Of a stretch of 20,151 nucleotides of DNA, positions 1-7,313 are shown one piece after another. Made by a program: the position numbers and the translations under genes. This DNA is from Pseudomonadota bacterium. Its GTDB lineage: Bacteria; Pseudomonadota; Gammaproteobacteria; Xanthomonadales; Xanthomonadaceae. Under the pieces are notes generated by a model. The model did not search any database and was not told the origin of the DNA. It saw only the letters and a program-made list of their open reading frames with translations. The DNA is taken from NCBI GenBank assembly GCA_023419315.1, contig JAEZYE010000046.1, positions 1 to 20,151 on the forward strand, written 5' to 3'. Within the stretch, counting starts at the first letter, position 1. Every line of letters begins with the position of its first letter.

Positions 1-581
1 GCGAACGGATTGAACAGGTAGACCGGGCCCAGTTGCTGGCGCCAGCCGGAGGTGACGTCGAATGACTCCTGCTTGATATCCAGCACCACCACCGAACCGC
101 GGAAGTCGAGCAGGTTCGGCATGACGAATCCGACGCCCTTGCCCGAACGGGTCGGTGCGGCCAGCAATGCATGGCGGGTGCCGGACATGCGCAGGAACCG
201 GCGCCCGGACTTGCCGACGATGATGCCCTGCGGATCGTCCTTGAGCAGTCCGAGCCGGGCGAGGTCACTTCGCGTCGCGAAGCGCGCGTCGCCGTGCGTC
301 GAAGGCCTGCGCGACTTGAACAACGGAACCAGCAACAGCAGCCAGAGCAGCAATGGCAGGCCGAACCCCACGAGGCCGCCGATGCGGATGGTCTTTGCGT
401 AAGGCGCGACGTCCGGCAGCGACAGCGCCTGCCAGTACTCCAGCCACGTGTTCCATTTCAGCGGCGCATCCAGCTTCAGCAGCATCAGCGTGATGGCGCC
501 GGACAGGTACAGGCCAGCCACTGCCGCGATCACCAGCGCGACGGATGCGAACGCCGCTTTGCGAATGCCCGAAGCGAGCAT
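1..581 (-). CDS. virD4: Type IV secretion coupling ATPase VirD4/TraG, N-terminal part (runs off left edge)
   Basis: VirD4-type coupling proteins are inner-membrane hexameric ATPases that bring substrates to a type IV secretion channel. Translating the minus strand gives 193 codons before the window ends. Two hydrophobic segments (about residues 8-38 and 68-90) flank a periplasmic stretch rich in Trp and Tyr (WNTWLEYWQAL). They are followed by a cytoplasmic part with the Walker A loop APTRSGKGVG (residues 142-151, Lys148) and the conserved stretch VVVLDIKQE. The wording, including HGDARFA before the Walker loop, resembles the VirD4 of the Xanthomonas bacteria-killing system as I remember it; a conjugative TraG is the alternative. 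The ATG at 581 is preferred because GGGAG lies 6 nt upstream. An in-frame ATG at 608 would add nine residues but has no good ribosome site. Walker B and the all-alpha domain lie outside the window. Confidence 0.87.
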   Translation of the reverse strand, partial: MLASGIRKAAFASVALVIAAVAGLYLSGAITLMLLKLDAPLKWNTWLEYWQALSLPDVAPYAKTIRIGGLVGFGLPLLLWLLLLVPLFKSRRPSTHGDARFATRSDLARLGLLKDDPQGIIVGKSGRRFLRMSGTRHALLAAPTRSGKGVGFVMPNLLDFRGSVVVLDIKQESFDVTSGWRQQLGPVYLFNPF

Positions 582-646
582 TTCCTTCTCCCGTTTGAAC
601 GGGTCCATGACCCTGCGCACGCGATTGACCGCGAGCAGGGCTGTTC

Positions 647-675
647 AAACTAGGAAGTGGTCGATGTCGTGTAAA
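647..675 (-). promoter_or_regulatory. Possible sigma70-type promoter for virD4
   Basis: On the minus strand TTTACA (670-675) is followed by exactly 17 bp and then TAGTTT (647-652). The -35 box matches five of six consensus bases, the -10 box only three. The implied start near 640 leaves a short leader before either virD4 start codon. The match is moderate and position is the main support. Confidence 0.35.
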
Positions 676-851
676 CGGCTCTTCCGCGAACGCGAACGAA
701 ACATCGCCTAAAGCACAATCCAGGCACATTTCATGCGCTGGTCATGCGGTTCCCCATGTGGACACGACCGCCCTGATTCCGGAGCCTTGCCTGTCTCTAT
801 CAACAGACCGACGGATTGCCGCAGTCCGTCAATACGCTCGAAGCACGTCGC

Positions 852-883
852 AAAAAAAGCGGGCGTGGTTTTCACCACGCCCG
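852..883 (-). terminator. Rho-independent terminator of the lipoprotein gene
   Basis: A perfect 10-bp stem (860-869 with 874-883) closes a 4-nt loop. On the minus strand it is followed by seven T residues (the A run at 852-858). It lies 36 bp past the stop of the lipoprotein gene and fits a classical intrinsic terminator for the LysM-lipoprotein unit. Confidence 0.9.
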
Positions 884-918
884 AGCTTGCCCACCAGGGT
901 GGGAGAGAGGGGAGGGTA

Positions 919-1407
919 TTACTTGACTTCGATTTCCTGCGTCATGCCGGCCGGCTGGCCGTTGATCGTCACGTCCACCTTGTACTTGCCGGCGGGCCAC
1001 GGATTGGTGTTGCTGAACTCGATGTTGGTGATGCCCGCATCGGTGGCCTTGACCGTCGTGGACTGGTTGCCAGCCACCTGGCCATCCTGGAACGTCAGCT
1101 TCGCGTCGATCGCCGCTTCCGCAGGAACGGATGCATCGGTCTTCACCGAAACGATGATCTTGTCCTTGGGCGTGAACGTGCTGACCGCGCTGACGGAGCG
1201 ATCCGCGGCGGCGGTGTTGCCCACGGTCACGCTGGTCGCGGTCACGGCGGGCGCAGGCGCGGGCTCGGTGGGTGCGGGAGCCGGTGCGGGCGCGGGCTCG
1301 GAAGCCACCGGCGGTGCGACCGGTTCTTCCTTCTTCTTGCACGCGGCAAGCGACACGGTGCCGGCGAGCGCAATCATCAGGGCGTACGAAATGCGGTTCG
1401 TCTTCAT
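919..1407 (-). CDS. Hypothetical lipoprotein with Ala/Pro linker
   Basis: This 162-residue protein has a lipoprotein signal: a basic start (MKTNR), a hydrophobic core and the lipobox LAAC with Cys23 as the predicted lipidated residue. Lys follows at +2, so sorting to the outer membrane is likely under the standard rule. Residues 29-58 are an Ala-Pro linker, as often seen in envelope proteins that cross peptidoglycan. The remaining 100 residues look like one beta-sandwich, with alternating hydrophobic strands such as KIIVSVKTD and KYKVDVTING. I do not recognise a named family. The start codon has AAGGA about 10 nt upstream. The gene lies 37 bp after the LysM gene in the same direction and ends at a strong terminator, so the two are probably cotranscribed. 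Confidence 0.8.
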   Translation of the reverse strand: MKTNRISYALMIALAGTVSLAACKKKEEPVAPPVASEPAPAPAPAPTEPAPAPAVTATSVTVGNTAAADRSVSAVSTFTPKDKIIVSVKTDASVPAEAAIDAKLTFQDGQVAGNQSTTVKATDAGITNIEFSNTNPWPAGKYKVDVTINGQPAGMTQEIEVK

Positions 1408-1444
1408 GGAGTTTCAGTCCTTGGAGTGAGGGCGAAAGGAGGGA

Positions 1445-1750
1445 TCAGGCGATGCTGTCCTTGGGCGGCAACTTGATCACCTGCCCAGGGAAGATCCGAT
1501 CGGGATCGTCGATGACGTCGCGGTTGGCCTCGAAGATCTGCTTCCAGGCGTTCGCATTGCCGTAGTGTTCCTTGGCGATCTTCGACAGCGTGTCGCCCTT
1601 GTCGATGGTGTAGCTCTGTTCGCCGACGATCGCTTCGCTGCTGTCCACGCGCGCGGTGACGCCGGAAAAGTCCGCCTTCTCGACGATCTGTTCGCTGGAA
1701 TCCACCTTGGCCGAGACGCCCGAAAAATCCGCCTTCTTTTCGTTGCTCAT
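1445..1750 (-). CDS. LysM domain protein with two N-terminal 19-residue repeats
   Basis: This small protein (101 residues) ends in one LysM domain (about residues 46-95: YTIDKGDTLSKIAKEHYG, then a segment ending FPGQVIKLP). LysM domains bind the glycan backbone of peptidoglycan. The N-terminal half is an almost exact tandem repeat: residues 6-24 and 25-43 both read KADFSGV..VDSSE.IV, with 15 of 19 positions identical. No signal peptide or membrane segment is visible, which is odd for a wall-binding protein. E. coli Kbp (YgaU) is a comparable small cytosolic LysM protein, but it carries a BON domain where this one has the repeats. Function is unknown; a stress or ion-related role like that of Kbp would be a guess. 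It is the first gene of a pair with the lipoprotein. Confidence 0.85.
   Translation of the reverse strand: MSNEKKADFSGVSAKVDSSEQIVEKADFSGVTARVDSSEAIVGEQSYTIDKGDTLSKIAKEHYGNANAWKQIFEANRDVIDDPDRIFPGQVIKLPPKDSIA
1622..1735 (-). repeat. Tandem 57-bp in-frame repeat within the LysM gene
   Basis: Two directly adjacent 57-bp units (1679-1735 and 1622-1678) encode the two 19-residue copies. The differences between copies are conservative (Ser/Thr, Lys/Arg, Gln/Ala, Glu/Gly). This suggests duplication followed by selection on the protein. Confidence 0.8.
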
Positions 1751-1854
1751 GAAAGTAAGCCTTCCCTGCGGTGATGGAGGACGGGCTAGCCTTGCATGGC
1801 AACTGTTAAGCCCTCATGGTTTTCCCGTGAAAAAAGAGCGGTCCGGTCCGGTGC

Positions 1855-2670
1855 TCATTGACGCAGTTCACGTCTCGCCGCAGGCGGCGCGGTTCCGGGC
1901 GTGCCGCGCCAGGGATTGATGTCCAGTCCACCGCGCCGCGTATAACGCGCTTCCACCGACAGCCAGTCCGGTGCACAACGCTGCATCAGGTCACGGTGGA
2001 TGCGCTCGACGCACTGCTCGTGGAACTCGGCGTGATCGCGGAACCCGATCAGGTAACGCAGCAGTTCTTCGCGATCGATGCGCGGGCCTGCGTAATGGAT
2101 CACCACGGTGGCCCAGTCGGGCTGGCCAGTGACCGGGCAATTCGATTTCAGCAATGCCGAGGTCAGTGTCTCCTCGACGTGTTGCGCGGCATCGACCAGC
2201 AGGCCGTCCGCGCGCGGCGGGCCGTAGTGATCGATCTCGATGTCCAGTTCGTCCAGTGATTCGCCTTCGCTCGTCTCCTGCATCGGCGGCAGGCCGAATG
2301 CAACCTCGACGTCGGCGCCCGCGCGTGCGGACAGATCGGTGCGAAGGCATTCGACCAGCGTCGCTTCGCTGTTGAAGCGCGCGCTGTTGAGCGAATTGAG
2401 GAACAGCTTGAACGACTTGGATTCAATCAGGTTCGGCGAGGTACACGGAACGACGAACGTCGCGGTCGCCACGCGCGGCTTGCCGCGCGCGTCCAGCCAG
2501 CTCAGCTCGTAGGCGTTCCAGCGGTCATGCCCGATGAACGGCAGCGCATCGGCTTCGATGCCGAGTTCGGCGCGTGCCTGCTGGCGTGGAATGGGGAACA
2601 GCAGGCCGGGGTCGTACCGGTCGGGATACGCGACCTCGCGGCCCAACAGGGAATCTTCGGGGGTATTCAT
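1855..2670 (-). CDS. queF: NADPH-dependent 7-cyano-7-deazaguanine reductase QueF, long bimodular form
   Basis: QueF reduces the nitrile preQ0 to the amine preQ1 with NADPH, a step in making the queuosine of tRNA anticodons, in the cytosol. The length (271 residues) is close to the E. coli bimodular enzyme and unlike the short Bacillus type. The QueF motif ESKSFKLFLNS is at residues 83-93. The catalytic Cys178 sits in LLKSNCPVTGQPDW, with Asp185 seven residues later as the expected proton donor. The C-terminal block EFHEQCVERI...ARYTRRGGLDINPWR is typical of the family. No clear ribosome site precedes the ATG. A TAAACT hexamer (2678-2683) lies 7 nt upstream and could be a -10 box of a leaderless transcript. 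Neighbours are unrelated. Confidence 0.96.
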   Translation of the reverse strand: MNTPEDSLLGREVAYPDRYDPGLLFPIPRQQARAELGIEADALPFIGHDRWNAYELSWLDARGKPRVATATFVVPCTSPNLIESKSFKLFLNSLNSARFNSEATLVECLRTDLSARAGADVEVAFGLPPMQETSEGESLDELDIEIDHYGPPRADGLLVDAAQHVEETLTSALLKSNCPVTGQPDWATVVIHYAGPRIDREELLRYLIGFRDHAEFHEQCVERIHRDLMQRCAPDWLSVEARYTRRGGLDINPWRGTPGTAPPAARRELRQ

Positions 2671-2745
2671 GGCCGACAGTTTAGTCCGCCCCGGCGTTTC
2701 CGCCGCGGACGGTGCGCGTTCACGCGTCCGCCTGAGCGGCGGCGT

Positions 2746-4104
2746 TCATCGTTGTGTGGGCCGGGGCGCCTGCGCCGATGCGCCTTGATGCAGGTAGTCG
2801 AGGCTGACCTGCAGCAGCGCGCGGAATCCGATGTCCAGCGCCTGCTCATCGAGCTGGAAGCGAGGCGAGTGATTGCTCGGCGCGGTGACCGGATCGACAT
2901 CGCGCGCGGTTGCGCCGACGAAGAAGAACAGCGCCGGCGCTTCATGCCCGTACAGCGAGAAATCCTCCGAACCCATCTGCAGCGGCGGCTCGAACACGTT
3001 GTCCGCGCCCACCACTGCGCGCAGGCTGGGCAACGCGCGCGCGGTCAGTGCAGGATCGTTGACGGTCGGCGGATTGCCGTCGTCGCTTTCGATGTCCACT
3101 TCCGCCCGTGCGCCATGCGCGGCGGCGGTGTGTTCGGAAACATTGCGCAGATCGGCAAACAGCTTCTGCCGCATGTCCTCGTCGAAGCTGCGGATGGTGC
3201 CCAGCAGCTCGACATCGTCGGGAATGATGTTGTGGCGGATGCCGCCGTCGATCGCACCGAATGTCACCACTGCCGGCAGCCGCGAAATGTCGGTGCGGCG
3301 GCTGACGATCGTCTGCGCGGTGCCGATCAGATCGGCGCTGGCGACGATGGGATCCACGCCGCTCCACGGGCGCGAACCGTGCGTCTGCCGGCCGATCACG
3401 CGGATGCTGAAGCGGTCCGAGCCGGCCATCAACGGCCCGGATCGCACGCCGATACGCCCAACCGGAATGTTCGCGAATACATGCAGGCCGAACACGGCAT
3501 CGGGCTTGAAGTCCGCGAACAGGCCCTGCCGGATCATCATCGACGCGCCGCCTTCCTCGCCCGGCGGTGGACCTTCCTCGGCGGGCTGGAAGATCAGCAG
3601 CACTTCGCCCGGCAGCTCATCGCGCATGCCGACCAGGGCTTCGGCCACTGCCATCAGGATGCCGGTGTGTGCATCGTGTCCGCAGGCGTGCATCACGCCG
3701 ACGGTTTCGCCGCGATAGGTGGACGTCGCCTTGGACGCAAACGGCAGACCCGTGTCTTCCGTGACCGGCAGCGCGTCCATGTCCGCGCGCAATGCGATGC
3801 GCGGCCCGGGCCTGCCGCCCTTGATGACCGCCGCGACACCGTGATGCGCGAGTCCGGTGCGCGGCTGCAGGCCCAGCGAACGCAGGTGCGCGGCGACCTT
3901 GGCCGCCGTGCGCTGCTCGCGATTGGAGAGCTCGGGATTCCGGTGGAAATCGCGTCGCCATTCGACCAGCTTCGCCTGCAGCGCCTGCGCGGCGCGTGCG
4001 ACTTCCGGCCGCTGTGCAGGGGACGCCTCCTGCGCGTGCGCACCCGTCGACATGACCCATCCGAACAACATCCACGACCAGGCGTGCAGGACGATCGAGC
4101 GCAT
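2746..4104 (-). CDS. Exported M20 family amidohydrolase (hippurate/N-acyl amino acid hydrolase type)
   Basis: M20 amidohydrolases are two-metal enzymes that cleave N-acyl or N-carbamoyl amino acids. This one has 452 residues. An N-terminal hydrophobic stretch ends in AHA at about residue 24, so the mature enzyme should be periplasmic. The metal-binding pattern is complete: HACGHDAH (139-146, Cys141 and His143), QPAEEG (173-178), His208 in GLHVF, and NHSP near residues 411-414. The dimerisation lid lies between about 220 and 340, and GSEDFS is at 378-383. GGAG lies 9 nt before the ATG. Amide type and substrate cannot be read from the sequence. No transporter or linked pathway gene lies beside it; the permease upstream is divergent. 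Confidence 0.92.
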   Translation of the reverse strand: MRSIVLHAWSWMLFGWVMSTGAHAQEASPAQRPEVARAAQALQAKLVEWRRDFHRNPELSNREQRTAAKVAAHLRSLGLQPRTGLAHHGVAAVIKGGRPGPRIALRADMDALPVTEDTGLPFASKATSTYRGETVGVMHACGHDAHTGILMAVAEALVGMRDELPGEVLLIFQPAEEGPPPGEEGGASMMIRQGLFADFKPDAVFGLHVFANIPVGRIGVRSGPLMAGSDRFSIRVIGRQTHGSRPWSGVDPIVASADLIGTAQTIVSRRTDISRLPAVVTFGAIDGGIRHNIIPDDVELLGTIRSFDEDMRQKLFADLRNVSEHTAAAHGARAEVDIESDDGNPPTVNDPALTARALPSLRAVVGADNVFEPPLQMGSEDFSLYGHEAPALFFFVGATARDVDPVTAPSNHSPRFQLDEQALDIGFRALLQVSLDYLHQGASAQAPRPTQR

Positions 4105-4180
4105 CAGTGGTTTCTCCCCGAGGAAGCCCGATGCTAGCGCGCCGGCGTCATGCGGGAAACCGCGCCGCGGGCCGCGGCCC

Positions 4181-4186
4181 TACAAT
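4181..4186 (+). promoter_or_regulatory. Possible -10 element for the TauE/SafE permease gene
   Basis: TACAAT matches the sigma70 -10 consensus at five of six positions. It lies about 50 bp before the preferred GTG start at 4239. No good -35 box is present at 16-18 bp. A 12-bp GC palindrome abuts it at 4169-4180. Support is weak, but if the box is real, transcription would start after the ATG at 4185, favouring the GTG. Confidence 0.3.
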
Positions 4187-4238
4187 GGCGCGTTCTTCCT
4201 CCCGCGTGCGTCCGGAGGTTGCCCGCTCCGGAGTCCGC

Positions 4239-5024
4239 GTGATCGATTTGGCCGCCCAGGTGTTGCTGTTGCTGTTCTTCGCCGCGTTGCTGGCGGGCTT
4301 CATCGATGCCATTGCCGGCGGGGGCGGCATGGTGACGATCCCGGCCATGCTGCTGGCCGGCATTCCGCCCTTGCACGTACTCGGCACCAACAAGCTGCAA
4401 TCGCTGTTCGGTTCGGCGTCGGCCAGCTGGGCGTACGCGCGGCACGGCCACGTCGATCTGGCCTCGCAATGGCCGATGGCGCTCGCCGCTGCCATCGGCG
4501 CGGTGTTCGGCGCCCTGCTTGCGACCTGGATTCCGGCGGACCTGCTGAAATCGGCGCTGCCATTCCTGCTGATCGGCATCGCGATCTACTTCGGCCTGAA
4601 ACCGAACATCGGCGCAGTGGATCGCCATCGCCGCATCAGTGTGTTCGCTTTCGGTGCCGGCTTCGTGCCGGTCATCGGCTTCTACGACGGTGTGTTCGGC
4701 CCGGGCACGGGCTCGTTCCTGATGCTCGGGTTCGTCGCGCTGGCCGGGTACGGCATCCTCAAGGCGACCGCGCACACCAAGTTCCTCAACTTCGGATCCA
4801 ACCTCGGCGCATTCGCCGTGTTCGTCGTGCACGGATCGGTGCTGTGGAAAGTCGGCCTGGTGATGGGCGCGGGCCAGTTCCTCGGCGCACAGCTGGGATC
4901 ACGCTTCGCGATGAAGCAGGGCGCGCGCATCATCAAGCCGCTGCTGGTGACGGTCTCGATTGCACTGGCGATCCGGTTGCTGGCCGATCCCGCGCATCCA
5001 CTGCGGACGTGGATCGGCCTGTAG
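4239..5024 (+). CDS. TauE/SafE family membrane transporter (putative anion exporter)
   Basis: Members of this family are inner-membrane permeases linked to export of sulfite, sulfoacetate or other organosulfur anions. The 261-residue protein is almost entirely hydrophobic, with seven or eight likely membrane spans. It shows the family's internal duplication: GFIDAIAGGGG (residues 20-30) in the first half and GFYDGVFGPGTGSF (147-160) in the second. The GTG at 4239 is chosen because GGAG lies 5 nt upstream and the first membrane span begins a few codons later. The open frame reaches back to 4107, but the extra residues are Arg-rich and do not look like family sequence. The gene is divergent from the amidohydrolase and convergent with purU, so it is probably a single-gene unit. 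The substrate is not inferable. Confidence 0.9.
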   Translation: MIDLAAQVLLLLFFAALLAGFIDAIAGGGGMVTIPAMLLAGIPPLHVLGTNKLQSLFGSASASWAYARHGHVDLASQWPMALAAAIGAVFGALLATWIPADLLKSALPFLLIGIAIYFGLKPNIGAVDRHRRISVFAFGAGFVPVIGFYDGVFGPGTGSFLMLGFVALAGYGILKATAHTKFLNFGSNLGAFAVFVVHGSVLWKVGLVMGAGQFLGAQLGSRFAMKQGARIIKPLLVTVSIALAIRLLADPAHPLRTWIGL

Positions 5025-5042
5025 GCGGACCCTCGCCGGTGA

Positions 5043-5894
5043 TCAGCGGAATACGACCGTGCGATGACCGTTGAGCAGAATGCGATGTTCGACGTGGCGA
5101 CGCACCGCGCGTGCCAGCACCAGCGATTCGATGTCACTGCCGACACGCACCAGATCGCGCGGCGTCATGGCGTGATCCACCCGCGCGACGTCCTGCTCGA
5201 TGATCGGGCCTTCATCGAGATCCGGGGTGACGTAGTGCGCGGTCGCACCGATGATCTTGACCCCGCGCCGGTGCGCCTGGTGATACGGATGCGCGCCCTT
5301 GAAGCTGGGCAGGAAGCTGTGATGGATGTTGATGGCCCGTCCCGCCAGCGCCGCGCACAGCTGCGGTGACAGGATCTGCATGTAGCGCGCGAGTACGACC
5401 AGGTCGATCGACTCGCGATTGAACAGTTCCAGCAGCGCCCGCTCCTGATCTTCGCGGTTGCGCGTGTCGACGGGCAGGTGATGGAACGGCACGCCGTACG
5501 ACGCGGCGAGCGGGGCGAAGTCCTCGTGATTGGAGGCCACCGCCGTGATGTCCACCGGCAACTGGCGGCTGTGCGCGCGGAACAGCAGATCATTGAGGCA
5601 ATGGCCCTGCTTGCTGACCAGCACCATCAGTCGCGCGCGCCGCTGCGCATCGTGCAGGCGCCAGTCCATCGCGAAGTCGTTGGCCAGTGCGGTGAAACGT
5701 TCGACCAGTCCGGGCATTGCCGACGGATCACCCAGGTCGAAATGCACGCGCAGGAAGAAGCGCGCGGACTCCTCATCGCCGAACTGCTGGGCGTCGAGAA
5801 TGTTGCAACCGGAGTCGAACAGCAGCCCGCTGACGCGGTAGACGATGCCGGTCCGATCCGGGCAGGACAGCGTGAGGATGTGGTCGTGGCGCAT
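5043..5894 (-). CDS. purU: Formyltetrahydrofolate deformylase PurU
   Basis: PurU hydrolyses 10-formyltetrahydrofolate to formate and tetrahydrofolate. This balances the one-carbon pool and supplies formate for PurT-type purine synthesis, in the cytosol. The 283-residue protein has an N-terminal ACT domain (about 6-85, starting LTLSCPDRTGIVYRVS), where E. coli PurU is regulated by Met and Gly. A formyltransferase-fold catalytic domain follows. The catalytic triad is intact: Asn189 and His191 in AINIHHSFLPSF, and Asp227 in DLDEGPIIEQD. The length is normal. Its stop is only 18 bp from the stop of the convergent permease gene. It lies downstream of nrdB on the same strand, separated by a strong hairpin, so it is probably transcribed separately. 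Confidence 0.96.
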   Translation of the reverse strand: MRHDHILTLSCPDRTGIVYRVSGLLFDSGCNILDAQQFGDEESARFFLRVHFDLGDPSAMPGLVERFTALANDFAMDWRLHDAQRRARLMVLVSKQGHCLNDLLFRAHSRQLPVDITAVASNHEDFAPLAASYGVPFHHLPVDTRNREDQERALLELFNRESIDLVVLARYMQILSPQLCAALAGRAINIHHSFLPSFKGAHPYHQAHRRGVKIIGATAHYVTPDLDEGPIIEQDVARVDHAMTPRDLVRVGSDIESLVLARAVRRHVEHRILLNGHRTVVFR

Positions 5895-5944
5895 GGCGGA
5901 CTCGCCGGAGGGTCTTCCGCAGTCTAGATCGCCTGACCGGGCTT

Positions 5945-5970
5945 CGCCCGCGTCGACGGCGACGCGGGCG
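5945..5970 (-). terminator. GC-rich hairpin just after nrdB
   Basis: A perfect 11-bp stem (5945-5955 with 5960-5970) closes a 4-nt loop 8 bp past the nrdB stop codon. There is no T tract after it, so it is not a classical intrinsic terminator. It may protect the mRNA 3' end or act with Rho. Confidence 0.45.
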
Positions 5971-5978
5971 GCCTGCCG

Positions 5979-6998
5979 TCAGAACGCGTGGTCGAAGCCG
6001 ACTTCGCCCTGCACGCCGACCTGGTAGGCGGAAACGCGCCGCTCGAAGAAGTTGGTCAGCTCCTGCACGTCCTGGAGCTCCATGAAGGGCAGCGGATTGC
6101 GCACGTGGTAGCGCTTCTCCATGCCCAGCTTCACGAAGTGCTGATCGGCGCAGTGCTGCAGATACTGCCGCATGTCGCGCGTGGAGATGCCGGCGACACC
6201 GCCGGACAGCACATCCTCGGCGAACTGCACTTCGCATTCGATGGCCTCGGCGAGCATGGCGTAGACCTGCTCGCGCATGCTGTCGTCGAACAGCTCGGGC
6301 TCTTCCTCGCGCACCGTGCGCACGGACTCGAAGGCGAACTCCATGTGGCAGCTTTCATCGCGGAACACCCAGTTGGTGCCCGAAGCCAGCCCCGGCAGCA
6401 GCCCGCGGGAACGGAAATAGTAGACGTAGGCGAACGCGGCGAAGAAGAACAGGCCTTCGATGCAGGCGGCGAAGCAGATCTGGTTGAGCAGGAACTGGCG
6501 GCGCTGCTCACGCGTCTCGATGCGGCGCAGATCCTGGATGGAGTCGATCCACTTGAAGCAGAACTCCGCCTTCTTGCGGATCGAGGGAATGTTCTCCACC
6601 GCCGCGAACGCCTTGGCGCGCTCGGCCGGATCCGGCAGGTAGTTGTCCAGCAGGGTCAGGTAGAACTGCACGTGCAGCGCTTCCTCGTACAACTGCCGCG
6701 ACAGGTACATGCGCGCTTCCGGCGCATTGAGGTGCTGGTAGAGGTTGAGCACCAGGTTGTTCGAGACGATGGAATCGCCGGTGGCGAAGAACGCGACCAG
6801 ACGATGGATGAGATGGCGGTCGGCCGGTGTCATCTTGTCGTGCAGATCGCTGATGTCGATCTGGAAGTTGATCTCCTCCACCGTCCAGGTGTTCTTGATC
6901 GCGTCGCGATACATCTCATAGAACTGCGGATAGCGCATCGGGCGCAGCGTCAGTTCGAAGCCGGGGTCGAGCAGCATCTGTCGGTTGTGGGTGGACAT
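5979..6998 (-). CDS. nrdB: Ribonucleoside-diphosphate reductase class Ia, beta (radical) subunit
   Basis: NrdB carries the diiron-tyrosyl radical cofactor that starts catalysis in NrdA, so the enzyme needs oxygen. In this 339-residue protein the six metal ligands can be assigned by the family pattern: Asp75 (TGDSIVSNN), Glu106 and His109 (YEEALH), Glu181 (CIEGLFF), and Glu215 and His218 (RDESCH). Tyr113 lies four residues after His109, the spacing of the radical tyrosine in E. coli, so this is a tyrosyl-radical enzyme and not a Tyr-less class Ic type. The C-terminal tail (GEVGFDHAF), which should dock on NrdA, differs from the E. coli tail. AGGAA lies upstream of the ATG. The gene follows nrdA and a small ORF on the same strand and should share their promoter. 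Confidence 0.97.
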   Translation of the reverse strand: MSTHNRQMLLDPGFELTLRPMRYPQFYEMYRDAIKNTWTVEEINFQIDISDLHDKMTPADRHLIHRLVAFFATGDSIVSNNLVLNLYQHLNAPEARMYLSRQLYEEALHVQFYLTLLDNYLPDPAERAKAFAAVENIPSIRKKAEFCFKWIDSIQDLRRIETREQRRQFLLNQICFAACIEGLFFFAAFAYVYYFRSRGLLPGLASGTNWVFRDESCHMEFAFESVRTVREEEPELFDDSMREQVYAMLAEAIECEVQFAEDVLSGGVAGISTRDMRQYLQHCADQHFVKLGMEKRYHVRNPLPFMELQDVQELTNFFERRVSAYQVGVQGEVGFDHAF

Positions 6999-7073
6999 GG
7001 AATTCCTGGATTGACGAAGGGAACAGGCGCATGGCGCCGGTTGAAGAAGGTGGTGCGAAGGACGGCGCCGCGG

Positions 7074-7295
7074 TCATTGCTCGTAGCGATCGTGGACATG
7101 CCGGGAGATGTACGTGGACAGGCCGCGGCCGGCCAGGGCCAGCCGCTTCATCTCGGCGACGTGATGCCTGCCCGCGCTGGCGTGGCTGTAGCGATACACG
7201 CGTGCGGATCCGGCGAACCGGACAAGGATGGCGTCGTGCAGGATTTCATAGGCCTGCACGCCGCTGTTCCCACTCAGGTTGCGGTATCGCTCCAC
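7074..7295 (-). CDS. Small KTSC-like protein within the nrdA-nrdB operon
   Basis: The 73-residue product sits between nrdA and nrdB, starting 18 bp after the nrdA stop. GTG at 7295 is the better start because GGGAG lies 5 nt upstream; GTG at 7301 would overlap that site. The sequence has a beta-hairpin-like stretch (ILVRFAGSARVYRYSH) and a conserved-looking end (MKRLALAGRGLSTYISRHV). This layout recalls the small KTSC domain, in which hydrophobic strands plus GxVYxY are followed by a helix and a Gly-rich segment ending in an Arg/Tyr tail. That assignment is my inference. No signal peptide, membrane span or cysteine is present. Its position suggests a role linked to the reductase, such as assembly, activity or nucleic-acid binding, but nothing here proves one. 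Confidence 0.8.
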   Translation of the reverse strand: MERYRNLSGNSGVQAYEILHDAILVRFAGSARVYRYSHASAGRHHVAEMKRLALAGRGLSTYISRHVHDRYEQ

Positions 7296-7313
7296 GTCCA
7301 CTCCCGCGTCAGA

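Larger units (their letters stand above)
582..918. other. Intergenic stretch between virD4 and the lipoprotein gene
   Basis: This 337-base gap holds no convincing gene. I see a possible virD4 promoter on the minus strand and, near the right end, the terminator of the lipoprotein gene. The open frames here lack ribosome sites and recognisable protein features. If the upstream ATG at 608 is the real virD4 start, the gap begins at 609. Confidence 0.6.

Noticed and set aside
2527..4137. 536-codon plus-strand open frame
   Set aside because: It is antisense to the M20 amidohydrolase and the start of queF and has a compositionally skewed translation with no motif.
4169..4180. 12-bp GC-only palindrome upstream of the permease gene
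   Set aside because: It could be an operator, but a palindrome of only G and C bases is common by chance at this base composition, and no regulator is linked to it.
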